Shown here: piece by piece, positions 44,440 to 53,615 of the stretch
Position numbering within the stretch: position 1 is the first letter of the stretch
How the letters are laid out: each line of letters opens with the position of its first letter
Assembly: GCF_013114835.1 (NCBI RefSeq)
Contig: NZ_JAAVLW010000002.1
Location: 620,001 to 684,000 of the forward strand
Direction: 5' to 3'
Length of the DNA stretch: 64,000 bases
Source: Bradyrhizobium archetypum
GTDB lineage: Bacteria; Pseudomonadota; Alphaproteobacteria; Rhizobiales; Xanthobacteraceae
Position numbers and translations under genes: made by a program
Notes under the pieces: generated by a model
The model's database searches: none
Seen by the model: the letters and a program-made list of their open reading frames with translations, nothing else
What the model was told of the DNA's origin: nothing

Positions 44440-44647
44440 GGTGTAGCATAGCCACAACCCGCGACCCAATGCGGACGCCAGGCCGCGATAGTGCGGTGCA
44501 TCGTTCTGTTGTTCGCCCTGTGGTAATTCGGCCTCGGGGCGAGCATAGTTGCGGCGTCACAATTCCGGATAGGTTCATCGGCGTTGATGATGTGGACGCT
44601 CCTGGTCAACTCCGGTGATGCGCGGTTCGGACAACCGGAGTCCCGCC

Positions 44648-45322
44648 ATGTCTGTTACGGCTCACAGCGAAACACAGCGCGAACATAGCTTCAGTTCTGC
44701 CGAAATGGGCGCCATCGCTCATCTCTACCGGGGCGAAGTCTACCGTTCGACAATCTGGAGAACGCGGCTCGACAACACAACTAACTGGGCGATCGTCACA
44801 ATGGGCATCGCCCTGTCGACGACGTTTTCGAGCCCGGAAGCTTCACCGCTGCCGCTCCTGCTCGTAGGCCTGCTCATTGCCGTCTTTCTCGGCATGGAGG
44901 CGCGACGTTATCGCTACTTCAATGTCTGGCGCGCCCGAGCTCGATGGATGGAGACAAATTTCTACGCGCCGATATTCACCGGTGAAGCCCGCGACGATAG
45001 CTGGCAGGTGACGCTCGGGCGCGACTACACCGCGCCTCGCCACCACATTTCGTTTGTCCGCGCGGCGGGGCGGCGGCTGCGTCGCAACTACGTCTGGATT
45101 CTCGCCGTCCAGGTGATTGCCTATTACGGCAAGATCGCAATCCATCCGACGCCCGCGTCGACCTTGGCGGAATTTATCGATCGCGCCGCGGTTGGACCGA
45201 TTCCAGGCTGGGTCGTTCTGACAATTGGGCTTGTCTACAATGTCGGCTGGCTGGCGTTCGCGCTCGGCACGATGTGGCTCGACCAACGCGAGCACCGCGG
45301 CGACAAGGTGGCGATGGGCTAA
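44648..45322 (+). CDS. DUF2270 membrane protein
   Basis: 224 aa; ATG 44648 is preceded by CCGGAG. The family pattern is EMGAIAHLYRGEVYRSTIWR, then TRLDNTTNWAIV and a first membrane pair (residues about 45-80), then RRYRYFNVWRARARWMETNF, and another membrane pair near the C-terminus (residues about 155-215). DUF2270 proteins are inner-membrane proteins of unknown function. No operon partner is evident. Confidence 0.85.
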   Translation: MSVTAHSETQREHSFSSAEMGAIAHLYRGEVYRSTIWRTRLDNTTNWAIVTMGIALSTTFSSPEASPLPLLLVGLLIAVFLGMEARRYRYFNVWRARARWMETNFYAPIFTGEARDDSWQVTLGRDYTAPRHHISFVRAAGRRLRRNYVWILAVQVIAYYGKIAIHPTPASTLAEFIDRAAVGPIPGWVVLTIGLVYNVGWLAFALGTMWLDQREHRGDKVAMG

Positions 45323-45349
45323 GCACGCGACAGCAATGACGTGGAGAGT

Positions 45350-45856
45350 TCAGACCTTGCGGAGGAACACGTAGTCCGCCGAGTAGGGTACATTGCGCCA
45401 GGTCCCTGCCTTGTCGCAGTCGCCCTCGAGCTTGCCGCCTGAGGTGTTGATCCGCTGCACCGTGGTGACGCCGGAGAGGATGCCGGTGCCGCGGCCGGCG
45501 GTGACCGTCAGTTTTAGCCAGGGAATGTCGTTCGCCGTCGCGCCGGGGGCATTGCCGACCGCTTTGCCAACGACGGCGCTGGAGTCAATGTGCTCCCAGT
45601 TCGGACCGGTGTAGTGCCGGCCGACGGTCTTGCCATCGAGCATGAGCGTTGCGATCGGTTCGCGGAACGTCCAGGCGAGCTTGCCGTCGGCGGCAGCCTT
45701 GCATTCGTAGATCTGGGCGCCCTCGGCGTGGAGGGTGAGGACGACGGTCTCGCCCGGCGCGGCGATGGCGTCGGGAAGTGGCGTCTGGGCGGAGGCAGGG
45801 AGGAGCGAGGCGGATAAACAGACGACCGCGAGCGCAGTGTACTCAAGCAACGACAT
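45350..45856 (-). CDS. DUF3455 exported protein
   Basis: 168 aa, ATG 45856. Signal peptide residues 1-23 (LLPASAQ cleavage). The mature protein has the DUF3455 order: AEGAQIYECKAAADGKLAWT, REPIATLMLDGKTVGRHYTG, PNWEHIDSSAVVGKA, and GGKLEGDCDKAGTWRNVPYS, with two conserved cysteines. Members are exported beta-rich proteins of unknown function. It converges on the DUF2270 gene. Confidence 0.88.
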   Translation of the reverse strand: MSLLEYTALAVVCLSASLLPASAQTPLPDAIAAPGETVVLTLHAEGAQIYECKAAADGKLAWTFREPIATLMLDGKTVGRHYTGPNWEHIDSSAVVGKAVGNAPGATANDIPWLKLTVTAGRGTGILSGVTTVQRINTSGGKLEGDCDKAGTWRNVPYSADYVFLRKV

Positions 45857-45882
45857 GGTGGTTCTCCGTCGTCGGCGCCGTC

Positions 45883-45966
45883 GTCATTGCGAGCGCAGCG
45901 AAGCAATCCATAGCGCGGCACAACGGCTTGATGGATTGCTTCGTCGCTTTGCTCCTCGCAATGACG
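45883..45966. repeat. Dispersed inverted repeat (GCAATGAC type)
   Basis: GTCATTGCGAGCGCAGCGAA ... and CTTCGTCGCTTTGCTCCTCG..CAATGAC form the arms, each containing a GCAATCCAT/ATGGATTGC pair. A second copy of the same family is at 63008-63089. It lies between icd and the DUF3455 gene and could form a strong hairpin at the 3' end of the icd transcript. Confidence 0.75.
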
Positions 45967-45990
45967 GGGATAGAGCTTTCGCGAAGGGGC

Positions 45991-47205
45991 TTAGGCCGCC
46001 ATCGCCTTTTCGAGGTTGCCGGCGACCTTGTCGAGGAAGCCGGTGGTCGACAGCCAGCGCTGGTCGGCGCCGACCAGCAGCGCGAGGTCCTTGGTCATGT
46101 AGCCTTCCTCGACGGTCGCGACGCAGACCTTTTCCAGCGTCTCGGCGAATTTCGCGAGCTGCGGATTGTTGTCGAGCTTGGCGCGGTGGGCGAGGCCTCT
46201 GGTCCAGGCGAAGATCGACGCGATCGAGTTGGTCGAGGTCTCCTTGCCCTTCTGGTGCTCGCGGTAGTGGCGGGTCACCGTGCCGTGGGCGGCTTCGGCT
46301 TCCACCGTCTTGCCGTCGGGCGTCAGCAGCACCGAGGTCATTAGGCCGAGCGAGCCGTAGCCCTGCGCGACCGTGTCCGACTGCACGTCGCCGTCATAGT
46401 TCTTGCAGGCCCAGACATAGCCGCCGGACCATTTCAGCGCGGAAGCCACCATGTCGTCGATCAGGCGGTGTTCGTAGGTCAGCCGCTTGGCCTCGAATTC
46501 CTTCTTGAACTCGCGGTCATAGATGTCCTGGAAGATGTCCTTGAAGCGGCCGTCATAGACCTTGAGGATCGTGTTCTTGGTCGAGAGATAGACCGGGTAG
46601 CCGCGCAGCAGGCCGTAGTTGAAGGAGGCGCGGGCGAAGTCGATGATGGAATCGTCGAGGTTGTACATTTCCATCGCAACGCCGGGGCCCGGCGTCTTGA
46701 ACACTTCCTTCTCGATGACGGTGCCGTCCTCGCCGACGAATTTCAGGCTCAGCGTGCCCTTGCCGGGGAACTTGATGTCGGTGGCGCGGTACTGGTCGCC
46801 ATAGGCATGGCGGCCGATGATGATCGGCTTGGTCCAGCCGGGAACCAGGCGCGGCACGTTCTTGCAGATGATCGGCTCGCGGAAGATCACGCCGCCCAAG
46901 ATGTTGCGGATGGTGCCGTTCGGCGACTTCCACATCTCCTTCAGGCCGAATTCCTTCACCCGGGCTTCATCCGGAGTGATGGTCGCGCATTTGACGCCGA
47001 CGCCGACCTTCTTGATGGCGTTGGCGGCGTCGATCGTGACCTGGTCGTTGGTCTGGTCGCGGTACTCCATTCCGAGGTCAAAATACAAAAGCTCGACATC
47101 CAGGAAGGGGGTGATCAGCTTATCCTTGATGTACTGCCAGATGATCCGGGTCATCTCGTCGCCATCGAGCTCGACGACGGGGTTGGTCACCTTGATTTTT
47201 GCCAT
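45991..47205 (-). CDS. icd: NADP-dependent isocitrate dehydrogenase
   Basis: 404 aa, ATG 47205. It oxidatively decarboxylates isocitrate to 2-oxoglutarate in the TCA cycle. This is the eukaryote-like homodimeric NADP type: [20 protein letters not shown] at the N-terminus, the phosphate/isocitrate-binding SPNGTIRN, and [20 protein letters not shown] in the metal/catalytic region. [15 protein letters not shown] carries the His/Arg residues of NADP preference. The length is standard. Monocistronic by context. Confidence 0.97.
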   Translation of the reverse strand: MAKIKVTNPVVELDGDEMTRIIWQYIKDKLITPFLDVELLYFDLGMEYRDQTNDQVTIDAANAIKKVGVGVKCATITPDEARVKEFGLKEMWKSPNGTIRNILGGVIFREPIICKNVPRLVPGWTKPIIIGRHAYGDQYRATDIKFPGKGTLSLKFVGEDGTVIEKEVFKTPGPGVAMEMYNLDDSIIDFARASFNYGLLRGYPVYLSTKNTILKVYDGRFKDIFQDIYDREFKKEFEAKRLTYEHRLIDDMVASALKWSGGYVWACKNYDGDVQSDTVAQGYGSLGLMTSVLLTPDGKTVEAEAAHGTVTRHYREHQKGKETSTNSIASIFAWTRGLAHRAKLDNNPQLAKFAETLEKVCVATVEEGYMTKDLALLVGADQRWLSTTGFLDKVAGNLEKAMAA

Positions 47206-47331
47206 GACGGAACGGGCCTTTTTTGGAAAACCGCTGATACGGGCGGGGTGGGTGATTACAGGCGGGCCTATAGCACCGCAAACCGGCCGGCGGAAGCCGA
47301 GCCGTTGTGCACTTTCAGCCCATTTTTGGGA

Positions 47332-49059
47332 TTAGAACGCTGCCTGGGTCGCCGTTCCCGCCACCACGTACCAGGTCATGAACAGGCCGCAGATCAGGGC
47401 GCCCGGCAGGCTGGAGCCGGTCCGCCGCCAGGTGAAGGTCGCGATGACGGCGCAGATCGCGAGCAGCGGGATGAACTGGATGGCGACGATGGTCGAGAGC
47501 GGCACGAAGCCGGGATCGGGCAGCGGGTTGAACAGCTTTCCGGTGAGCCACAGGATCGCGTACTGCCCGCCGACCAGCACGATGAAGCCCAGCGTCAGGG
47601 CCAGGATATTGGTCAGGTAAAGCGCGGCCCGGCCGGCCGCCATGGTGGAGAAATTGCGGTGCAGGACGTGCAGCGCGATCACGAAAAACGCCGTGAACGG
47701 CAGGAGATAGATCAGAAAGATCAAGAACTGCTTCGCGCTCATCAGCTTCACCGCGACGATCCAGAACCGGAAGTCGATCTTGAAGCCGAGGTCGGTAAGC
47801 CAGAGCGCCGCATAGCCGATCGCAACCGTTGCGATCGCGATCACGACTGACGGCAGGACGATGCCGGACCGGCTGGCGCGCTTGGGTGCGAACCGGATCA
47901 ATGCGAGCGCGATCAGGCCGTTGATGACGGCCCAGACCAGGATCTGGTTGGTGATGCCCTGCGGCAGGACGGCGGAAGGTTTTACGAACGTGCCGCCCAA
48001 GGCAAACGCCGGGTAATAGGTCAGTGCCGGTATGAAGGCGGACAGGATGAACGCCGCCGTCCAGCGGCGGCCGGTCGCCGCCGCGGGCTCCGGCATGGTG
48101 CCGTCAGCGATTTCGGGCAGTCGCAGGTGCGAATACATCGGCGCTTTCAGAAGCGCGTCGAAAGCGCCGATCAGGAGCGCGACAAAGCCGATCAGCGCGA
48201 TCAGCGTGCCGATTTCCTTGCGGAACCAGATCTGGTCATCGACCGGGCGGGGCGTGCCGCCCTGCAGCGTCCTGGCAAACCAGTCGAGGCTGTAGCCGAT
48301 GGCTTCATGGGAGATGTGCTCGGCCGGATGGGTGATGGCGGGGGTATAGAGCACCCGCGCGTTGCCTTGGGCGATGTCGCCATAGACCTTGCCCGGTTCC
48401 ACCGGGCCTTGCGTCCCGAACAGGGCCCACAGTTTCGGGCTTTTGACGACATCGCGGGCATTGTCGACGTCCCACATCAGGGTCGAAAACTCCTCGTACT
48501 GGGCGAACACCAGCGCCACGTTTCGCGGCCAGTTCGGGTTACCCTCGGCGGCGAACGGCTTGCCGGTCGAAGACCCCTCCAGCACCATCGACTTGTAATC
48601 GTTGGGTGCTGCAATCGCCGCCGCCAGCACGGTCCAGCCGCCCATCGAATGGCCCTCGAGCCCGATATTGGTCTTGTCGACGATTTCGAGACTGCGCAGA
48701 TAGGCAAGCCCGTCGGGGCCGCCGAAACCGTTGGCGAAGGCCGGTGGGTCGCTATAGCCGTGGCCGGTCTGGTCGAGAGCCAGCACGACGTAGCCGCGGC
48801 GGGCGAATTCAATGGTAAAGCCGTCCTGGGTCTCCCGCGAATTGATGTAGCCGTGGACAGCGAGAATGCCGGGGGCCGGGATCTGCGGCGTGGCGTTCGG
48901 CGGGATGTAGAGCAACCCGCTCATGGTATTGCCCTTGGCGCCCTTGAAACGGATGTCTTCAATCCGGATGCCACCTGCGGTCTGCGTGAAATGGGCAAGC
49001 AGGCCGCCCGCCAGGATCAGGAGCACGCCCAGCATCGCCAACGACCACCTGCCGCGCAT
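47332..49059 (-). CDS. Alpha/beta hydrolase fused to a membrane domain
   Basis: 575 aa, ATG 49059. An N-terminal hydrophobic segment (residues 5-25) is followed by a periplasmic-side alpha/beta hydrolase domain at about 40-270: GILAVHGYINSRETQ oxyanion region, DQTGHGYSDPP, and the nucleophile elbow LEGHSMGGWTVLA. From about residue 285 there are eight or so membrane helices. The catalytic Ser and an Asp/His set appear to be present, so it is probably a membrane-anchored esterase or lipase with unknown substrate. The fusion to a polytopic domain of roughly 280 residues is unusual. Confidence 0.8.
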   Translation of the reverse strand: MRGRWSLAMLGVLLILAGGLLAHFTQTAGGIRIEDIRFKGAKGNTMSGLLYIPPNATPQIPAPGILAVHGYINSRETQDGFTIEFARRGYVVLALDQTGHGYSDPPAFANGFGGPDGLAYLRSLEIVDKTNIGLEGHSMGGWTVLAAAIAAPNDYKSMVLEGSSTGKPFAAEGNPNWPRNVALVFAQYEEFSTLMWDVDNARDVVKSPKLWALFGTQGPVEPGKVYGDIAQGNARVLYTPAITHPAEHISHEAIGYSLDWFARTLQGGTPRPVDDQIWFRKEIGTLIALIGFVALLIGAFDALLKAPMYSHLRLPEIADGTMPEPAAATGRRWTAAFILSAFIPALTYYPAFALGGTFVKPSAVLPQGITNQILVWAVINGLIALALIRFAPKRASRSGIVLPSVVIAIATVAIGYAALWLTDLGFKIDFRFWIVAVKLMSAKQFLIFLIYLLPFTAFFVIALHVLHRNFSTMAAGRAALYLTNILALTLGFIVLVGGQYAILWLTGKLFNPLPDPGFVPLSTIVAIQFIPLLAICAVIATFTWRRTGSSLPGALICGLFMTWYVVAGTATQAAF

Positions 49060-49359
49060 GGACGCCTCCCTGGATTCCGTCGCCGTTGAGCTCGGCGTTC
49101 GGGCTGGTTTGCAGCTTCGCTTTGTTTGTGATTGTTAGCCTATCCGAAAGTCGAATGCCCGCAAGCGGCGTCCCGCGCGGGGCATTATTGAGGCTTTGAG
49201 CGAGCCAGCGGAAACGCTACTAACCCGGCTATCGGACTGGAGAATTCCGGCCGTCTTCCGAAAAACCTTTTGACCGGCGCGCGCTTATCGCGAGGCCCGT
49301 TCAAAATCTCCAGACGTTGAACGAACGCGGCAAGCTGAAGCAGAAAGTGAAGTCGAGAC
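49060..49359. other. Intergenic, nothing recognised
   Basis: 300 bases between divergent genes. No conserved element is visible; it must hold the promoters of the hydrolase gene and of the methyltransferase gene. Confidence 0.4.
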
Positions 49360-50574
49360 ATGTCCGGCACCGATAAAACCAAGGCTGGTTTGGACTTAGC
49401 CGGGCCAATTGTGATCCTCGTCGAGCCGCAGCTCGGCGAGAATATCGGCATGGCTGCGCGCGCGATGGGCAATTTCGCGCTGTCACACTTGCGGATCGTC
49501 AATCCGCGCGACGGCTGGCCGAACATCGCGGCGCAGCGGGCGGCGGCGGGCGCCGATCACATTCTGGAGCGGGCCGAACTGTTCGATACCGTCGAGCAGG
49601 CGGTTGCCGACCTGACGCTGCTGTTTGCCACCACCGCCCGCGCGCATGATCAGGCCAAGCCGGTGGTCGGCCCGGAAAAGGCGGCCGCCGAGATCGTGGC
49701 CCATGTCGCCACCGGCGGCGGGGCCGGCATTCTGTTCGGCCGGGAGCGCTGGGGGCTCCAGAACGAAGAGGTCGCGCTTGCCAACCGGATCATCACCTTC
49801 CCGGTCAATCCGGGCTTTGCCTCGCTGAACCTGGCGCAGGCAGTGCTGCTGGTGGGCTACGAATGGTTCAAGCACTCGACCGGCGGCGCGCTGCCGTTCG
49901 CAATGCCCGAGCGCTCCGAGCCGGCCTCGCAGCACCAGATGCAGGCCTTCTTCGACAATTTGGTCCGGGAACTCGACAAGGTCGAATTCCTTCGCCCGCG
50001 CGAGAAGCGCGACACCATGCTGGTGAACCTGCGCAACATCTTCACCCGGATGGACCCGACCAAGCAGGACATGCACACCTTGCACGGGGTGATCATGGCG
50101 ATCGCAGAAGGCCGCAAGGGCCCTGCCAAGGGCGGGGTACTGGACGGCGAACAGGCGACGCGGCTGCGCGCGCTGTTGGCCGAGCACGGGCAGGGGCCGG
50201 CGGTGCCCGGCGACAGCTCGACCGTGCGCGGGCTCGCCCGTCTGCTTCGCCGCAACCCGACCGACGCCGAGCGCATCCTGTGGCAGGCGCTGACCCGCGA
50301 CCGCCGCTTCGCCGGCCAGTTCAAGCGCCAGACCCCGGTCGGCCGTCACATCCCCGATTTCGTCTCCTTCGTGCATCGCATCGCCATCGAACTGGTCAAT
50401 CCGAACGAGTCGGATGCCATCGTCGCCGACCGCGCCACCCGGAAGGGCTGGCTGGAGGCACGGGATTACCGCGTGATCGAGATGCGGGTCGCCGATGTCG
50501 AACGGGATCTGGCGACCGAGCTGGAGCGGCTGGAGAAAGTACGATCGCTGTCCCCGCGGGCACAAACGGAGTAA
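49360..50574 (+). CDS. TrmJ-like tRNA methyltransferase fused to DUF559 domain
   Basis: 404 aa, ATG 49360. Residues 15-250 are a SPOUT/TrmH-family methyltransferase (VEPQLGENIGMAARAMGNF, GILFGRERWGLQNEEVALAN, FASLNLAQAV), closest in pattern to TrmJ, which 2'-O-methylates tRNA nucleotide 32. Residues 285-395 resemble a DUF559 (Vsr-like PD-(D/E)xK) domain: RRNPTDAERILWQALTRDRR, FKRQTPVGRHIPDFVSF, RKGWLEARDYRVIEM. The metal-binding segment normally IELDGxxH reads IELVNPNES, with Val346 replacing the Asp, so nuclease activity is doubtful; the domain may bind nucleic acid. Confidence 0.88.
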   Translation: MSGTDKTKAGLDLAGPIVILVEPQLGENIGMAARAMGNFALSHLRIVNPRDGWPNIAAQRAAAGADHILERAELFDTVEQAVADLTLLFATTARAHDQAKPVVGPEKAAAEIVAHVATGGGAGILFGRERWGLQNEEVALANRIITFPVNPGFASLNLAQAVLLVGYEWFKHSTGGALPFAMPERSEPASQHQMQAFFDNLVRELDKVEFLRPREKRDTMLVNLRNIFTRMDPTKQDMHTLHGVIMAIAEGRKGPAKGGVLDGEQATRLRALLAEHGQGPAVPGDSSTVRGLARLLRRNPTDAERILWQALTRDRRFAGQFKRQTPVGRHIPDFVSFVHRIAIELVNPNESDAIVADRATRKGWLEARDYRVIEMRVADVERDLATELERLEKVRSLSPRAQTE

Positions 50575-50652
50575 GCTCGCCATCGACCGTTAACGCCCAA
50601 GGAGCAATTCAAGCGGCTGCAGTGCAATCGAAAACGCAACGGGAGGTGTGCG

Positions 50653-51285
50653 ATGGCTACATCTGACTGGCGTCTCGAAGGCGAATGGATCAAGAACTGC
50701 AATTGCGCGTTTGGCTGTCCGTGCGATTTTAATGCGCGGCCGACCCACGGCTATTGCAAGGGCCTGGTCGGCATGAGGATCACCAAGGGGCATTTCGAAA
50801 ACACAAACCTCGAAGGCCTGGTTTTCGCGGCGACGGTTCATTTTCCCGGAGCGCTGCATGAGGGCAACGGCCAGCTACAGCCGATCATCGACGAGCGCGC
50901 CACACCCGAACAACGCGACGCGCTTTTCAAGATCATGTCGGGCCAGAACTCCGCCGAAGGCACGCTGTTCCAGATCCTCAGCCTGATCGTGAGCAAGATG
51001 CATGAGCCGTTGTTTGTACCGATCGAGTTTTCATTCGACAGGGATGGACGCGTCGCGCGCATGGTGGCCAGGGGCGTGCTTGAGACCGAGGTCGAGCCGA
51101 TCAAGAATCCGGTGACCGGAGAGCCTCACCGCGTCCAGGTCGTGATGCCCGAGGGCTTCGAACATCGGGCGGCGGAGGTCGCCTCGTCCAACATCCGCTC
51201 GACCGGCGCCATCCGGTTCGACACCGAAGGCACGCACAGCTCATTGGCCAACGTGGTCCAGACGCCGGAGGGTGTCGCGGCGTAA
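50653..51285 (+). CDS. DUF1326 protein
   Basis: 210 aa, ATG 50653, preceded by GGGAGGTG. The N-terminal signature NCNCAFGCPCDF holds four cysteines that may bind a metal, followed by PTHGYCKGLVGMRI; the C-terminal part has NIRSTGAIRFDTEGTHSSLA. DUF1326 proteins are cytoplasmic and of unknown function. The next gene encodes a DUF2182 membrane protein only 49 bases downstream, a pairing seen repeatedly in proteobacteria, so the two probably work together, perhaps in metal handling. Confidence 0.88.
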   Translation: MATSDWRLEGEWIKNCNCAFGCPCDFNARPTHGYCKGLVGMRITKGHFENTNLEGLVFAATVHFPGALHEGNGQLQPIIDERATPEQRDALFKIMSGQNSAEGTLFQILSLIVSKMHEPLFVPIEFSFDRDGRVARMVARGVLETEVEPIKNPVTGEPHRVQVVMPEGFEHRAAEVASSNIRSTGAIRFDTEGTHSSLANVVQTPEGVAA

Positions 51286-51334
51286 CGCTGCAGGCAGCTT
51301 TCGACAGGCTGTTTCCATGGCGGAGGTAGAGGCC

Positions 51335-52129
51335 ATGACCGCGACCTCGGCGCTCGAACACGCCTTGCGTCACGACCGCCTGATCGTTGCGATCGGAATA
51401 GCCGGCGTGGTCGCATTGTCCTGGAGCTATCTGATCGCGGGTGCCGGCATCGACATGAGCATGGCCGACATGCCGATGGACCCCGAGCCATGGTCGCTCG
51501 CCCAGGCATCGCTGATGTTCGCGATGTGGTGGGTGATGATGGTCGCGATGATGACGCCGAGCGCTGCGCCAATGGTGCTGCTGTTCGCGGCGATCAAGCG
51601 CAGGCAGGCGGCAGATCGTCCGCTCGCTTCAGCCTGGCTGTTTCTGGCCGGCTATCTCGCGATATGGGCGGGCTTCAGCCTGGTCGCGGTCGCCGCGCAG
51701 TGGGGGCTCGATCAGGCGGGACTGCTGTCCGGCATGATGGCGAGCACCAGCACCGTGCTCGCCGGAAGCATCCTCTTGGCCGCCGGGCTCTATCAGTTGA
51801 CGCCGATCAAGCGCGCCTGCCTGCGCTACTGTCAGAGCCCGGTGCTGTTTCTGAGCCGATACTGGCAGCCTGGAGCGATCGGCGCGCTGCGCATGGGCTT
51901 CCGGCACGGCAGCTATTGCGTCGGATGCTGCTGGTTCCTGATGGCGCTGCTGTTCGTTGCCGGCGTCATGAATCTGGTCTGGATCGCGCTGGTCGCCATC
52001 TATGTCGGGTTCGAGAAGCTAGTGGCCCGCAGCCCATGGCTCAGCCGCGCCGCGGGCGTGGGCCTGATCGCAGCAGGCGGGATTGTCCTGGCGCGCGGTC
52101 TGCTCGACATGGCGCCCGCGGCGTTGTAG
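51335..52129 (+). CDS. DUF2182 membrane protein
   Basis: 264 aa. ATG 51335 is preceded by GGAGG with 8-base spacing; earlier in-frame ATGs at 51317 and 51272 are less well placed. About seven membrane helices are visible. Family blocks include MSMADMPMDPEPW, MFAMWWVMMVAMMTPSAAP (Met-rich), YQLTPIKRACLRYCQSP and GFRHGSYCVGCCWFLM. The Met, Cys and His clusters suggest a metal-binding membrane protein. It probably forms an operon with the DUF1326 gene. Confidence 0.88.
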   Translation: MTATSALEHALRHDRLIVAIGIAGVVALSWSYLIAGAGIDMSMADMPMDPEPWSLAQASLMFAMWWVMMVAMMTPSAAPMVLLFAAIKRRQAADRPLASAWLFLAGYLAIWAGFSLVAVAAQWGLDQAGLLSGMMASTSTVLAGSILLAAGLYQLTPIKRACLRYCQSPVLFLSRYWQPGAIGALRMGFRHGSYCVGCCWFLMALLFVAGVMNLVWIALVAIYVGFEKLVARSPWLSRAAGVGLIAAGGIVLARGLLDMAPAAL

Positions 52130-52161
52130 CGATGGCCGCCCGCCTTGCCGACCGTGTGGCC

Positions 52162-52812
52162 TCAAACGGTGGCCAGCTCTGCGGGGCTACCCATTCGCTT
52201 CGGCTTTTTCGCCTGGGCTGGCCCAAGCAGGGGGGCCGCGGCAAGGCCTGCGGTGTCGGCGACAGCGGGATCGCGCGACACCATGGCGGCGACGATGGCG
52301 CCGTCGATCAACAATGCAAGTTGATGCGCGAGCATTTGCGGCTCGGCCGCGCCCATTTCACCGGCGAGTTTTTCGATATGCGCCAGCACCACCTTCTTGT
52401 GGCGCATCGCGATGGCGCGGAACTGCTTGGCGTCCTTGTCGTGCTCGGCGACCGCATTGATGAAGGGGCAGCCGTAGAAGCGCTCCTCGGCAAACCAGCG
52501 CTTCAGCGCCGGAAAAATCCGCTTCAGTTTTGCCAGCGCGTCGCCGCCGCCGTCCTCCATCGCGCCGATGAACCATTCGCGCCACGCCTTGCCTTCGCTT
52601 TCCAGCACGGCGTTGACGAGGTTGGTCTTGGAGCCGAACAATTTGTAGAGCGTGGTCTTGGCGGTGCCGGCCTCGTCGATGATGGCATCGATGCCGGTGG
52701 CGTTGATGCCGTTCTTGCAGAACAGATGCGTCGCCGCGCCGAGCAGGCGGCTGCGCGCGGATTCCTCGTCGCCCGCGGCGAACTGCTTTTTCTTCGGAAC
52801 CGATTTGCCCAT
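52162..52812 (-). CDS. TetR/AcrR-family regulator
   Basis: 216 aa, ATG 52812. The N-terminal helix-turn-helix is clear (ARSRLLGAATHLFCKNGINA, then AIIDEAGTAKTTLYKLFGSK). The C-terminal ligand domain contains a single Cys in ERFYGCPFINAVAEH, a pattern seen in TetR proteins adjacent to redox or isoprenoid-modification genes. It lies divergent from the OsmC/acyl-CoA dehydrogenase/rhodanese operon and is its most likely regulator. Overlap at 3' ends with the DUF2182 gene is avoided by 32 bases. Confidence 0.9.
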   Translation of the reverse strand: MGKSVPKKKQFAAGDEESARSRLLGAATHLFCKNGINATGIDAIIDEAGTAKTTLYKLFGSKTNLVNAVLESEGKAWREWFIGAMEDGGGDALAKLKRIFPALKRWFAEERFYGCPFINAVAEHDKDAKQFRAIAMRHKKVVLAHIEKLAGEMGAAEPQMLAHQLALLIDGAIVAAMVSRDPAVADTAGLAAAPLLGPAQAKKPKRMGSPAELATV

Positions 52813-53035
52813 GCGCGCCAGTTAATCGAACCGGGGCGCAATCATCAAGCCGCATCTTTGCGCCGAAAATAATCGCAAGCACGCAGCAACTGCATCGCGC
52901 ATGAGCAGCACGGCGCTGATCAACTTCCGGGCAGGCAGTCTTAAGCGACGAGAGATATTCGGCTTTTGATTTCGGCCGGTTCTGGCACGCTTGATGCAGG
53001 AAACAGAACGTTCGGTATCCTACCAAGGGAGAGAA
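52813..53035. promoter_or_regulatory. Divergent TetR / OsmC promoter region with sigma-54-like element
   Basis: In this 223-base gap, TGGCACGCTTGATGCA at 52983-52998 has the GG-N10-GC spacing of a -24/-12 promoter (consensus TGGCAC-N5-TTGC, one mismatch), with a start expected near 53009, 27 bases before the OsmC ATG. No good TetR operator palindrome is evident. The sigma-54 call is tentative because such matches occur by chance. Confidence 0.4.
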
Positions 53036-53581
53036 ATGATGACCGCCCTCGCTCAAAAAACAGCGCTCACCGGCTGCCTTGCGCCGATCGACAAAGGCGG
53101 GCTCGAGCAGCTCATCGCCAACGGCAAGGCCAATCCGAAGGTCATAAAGACCTTGAAGTGCAAGACGGTGGCGGAAGGCAAATTCCGCCACGCCAATTAC
53201 ATCCGCAACCTCGCCCCCTACATCGTCGACGAGCCGCCGGGACTGTTGGGCGACGACACCGCGCCCAACCCGTCGGAGGCGTCACTGGCTGCGCTCGGCT
53301 CGTGCCTGGCCGTCGGCCTGCATGCCAACGCCGTTCACCGCGGCTGGATCGTCAACAAGCTCGAGCTCGAGCTCGAAGGCGATCTCAACATCACCGCGGT
53401 GTGGGGCACTGGCGACGTCAGCGAGAAGCCGGTCGGCTTCACCGACGTTCGCGTCAAGGTCGACTTGGAATGCGAAGGCATTTCCAAGGCCGAGATCGAC
53501 GCGCTGGTAGCGCACGTCCAGAGGTGGTCGCCGGTCGCCAACACGTTCACGCGGCCGGTCAATCTCGAAGTCAGCGCTTGA
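53036..53581 (+). CDS. OsmC-family protein
   Basis: 181 aa. ATG 53036 follows AAGGGAGAG. The OsmC/Ohr fold is visible, with the reactive Cys in AALGSCLAVGLHANAVHRGW and the second part FTDVRVKVDLECEG. OsmC proteins reduce organic hydroperoxides or handle reactive sulfur species. Only one of the two expected reactive cysteines is evident in the usual positions (the other may be Cys in VDLECEG). It heads a probable operon with an acyl-CoA dehydrogenase-like flavoprotein and a rhodanese, hinting at sulfur chemistry. Confidence 0.88.
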   Translation: MMTALAQKTALTGCLAPIDKGGLEQLIANGKANPKVIKTLKCKTVAEGKFRHANYIRNLAPYIVDEPPGLLGDDTAPNPSEASLAALGSCLAVGLHANAVHRGWIVNKLELELEGDLNITAVWGTGDVSEKPVGFTDVRVKVDLECEGISKAEIDALVAHVQRWSPVANTFTRPVNLEVSA

Positions 53582-53615
53582 AGTTGCCGCAGCAGGCACT
53601 GGGGTGGAGGGTTTC

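Noticed and set aside
46468..47850. Plus-strand open frame of 460 residues opposite icd
   Set aside because: Antisense of icd and the hydrolase gene; no domain or ribosome-binding site.
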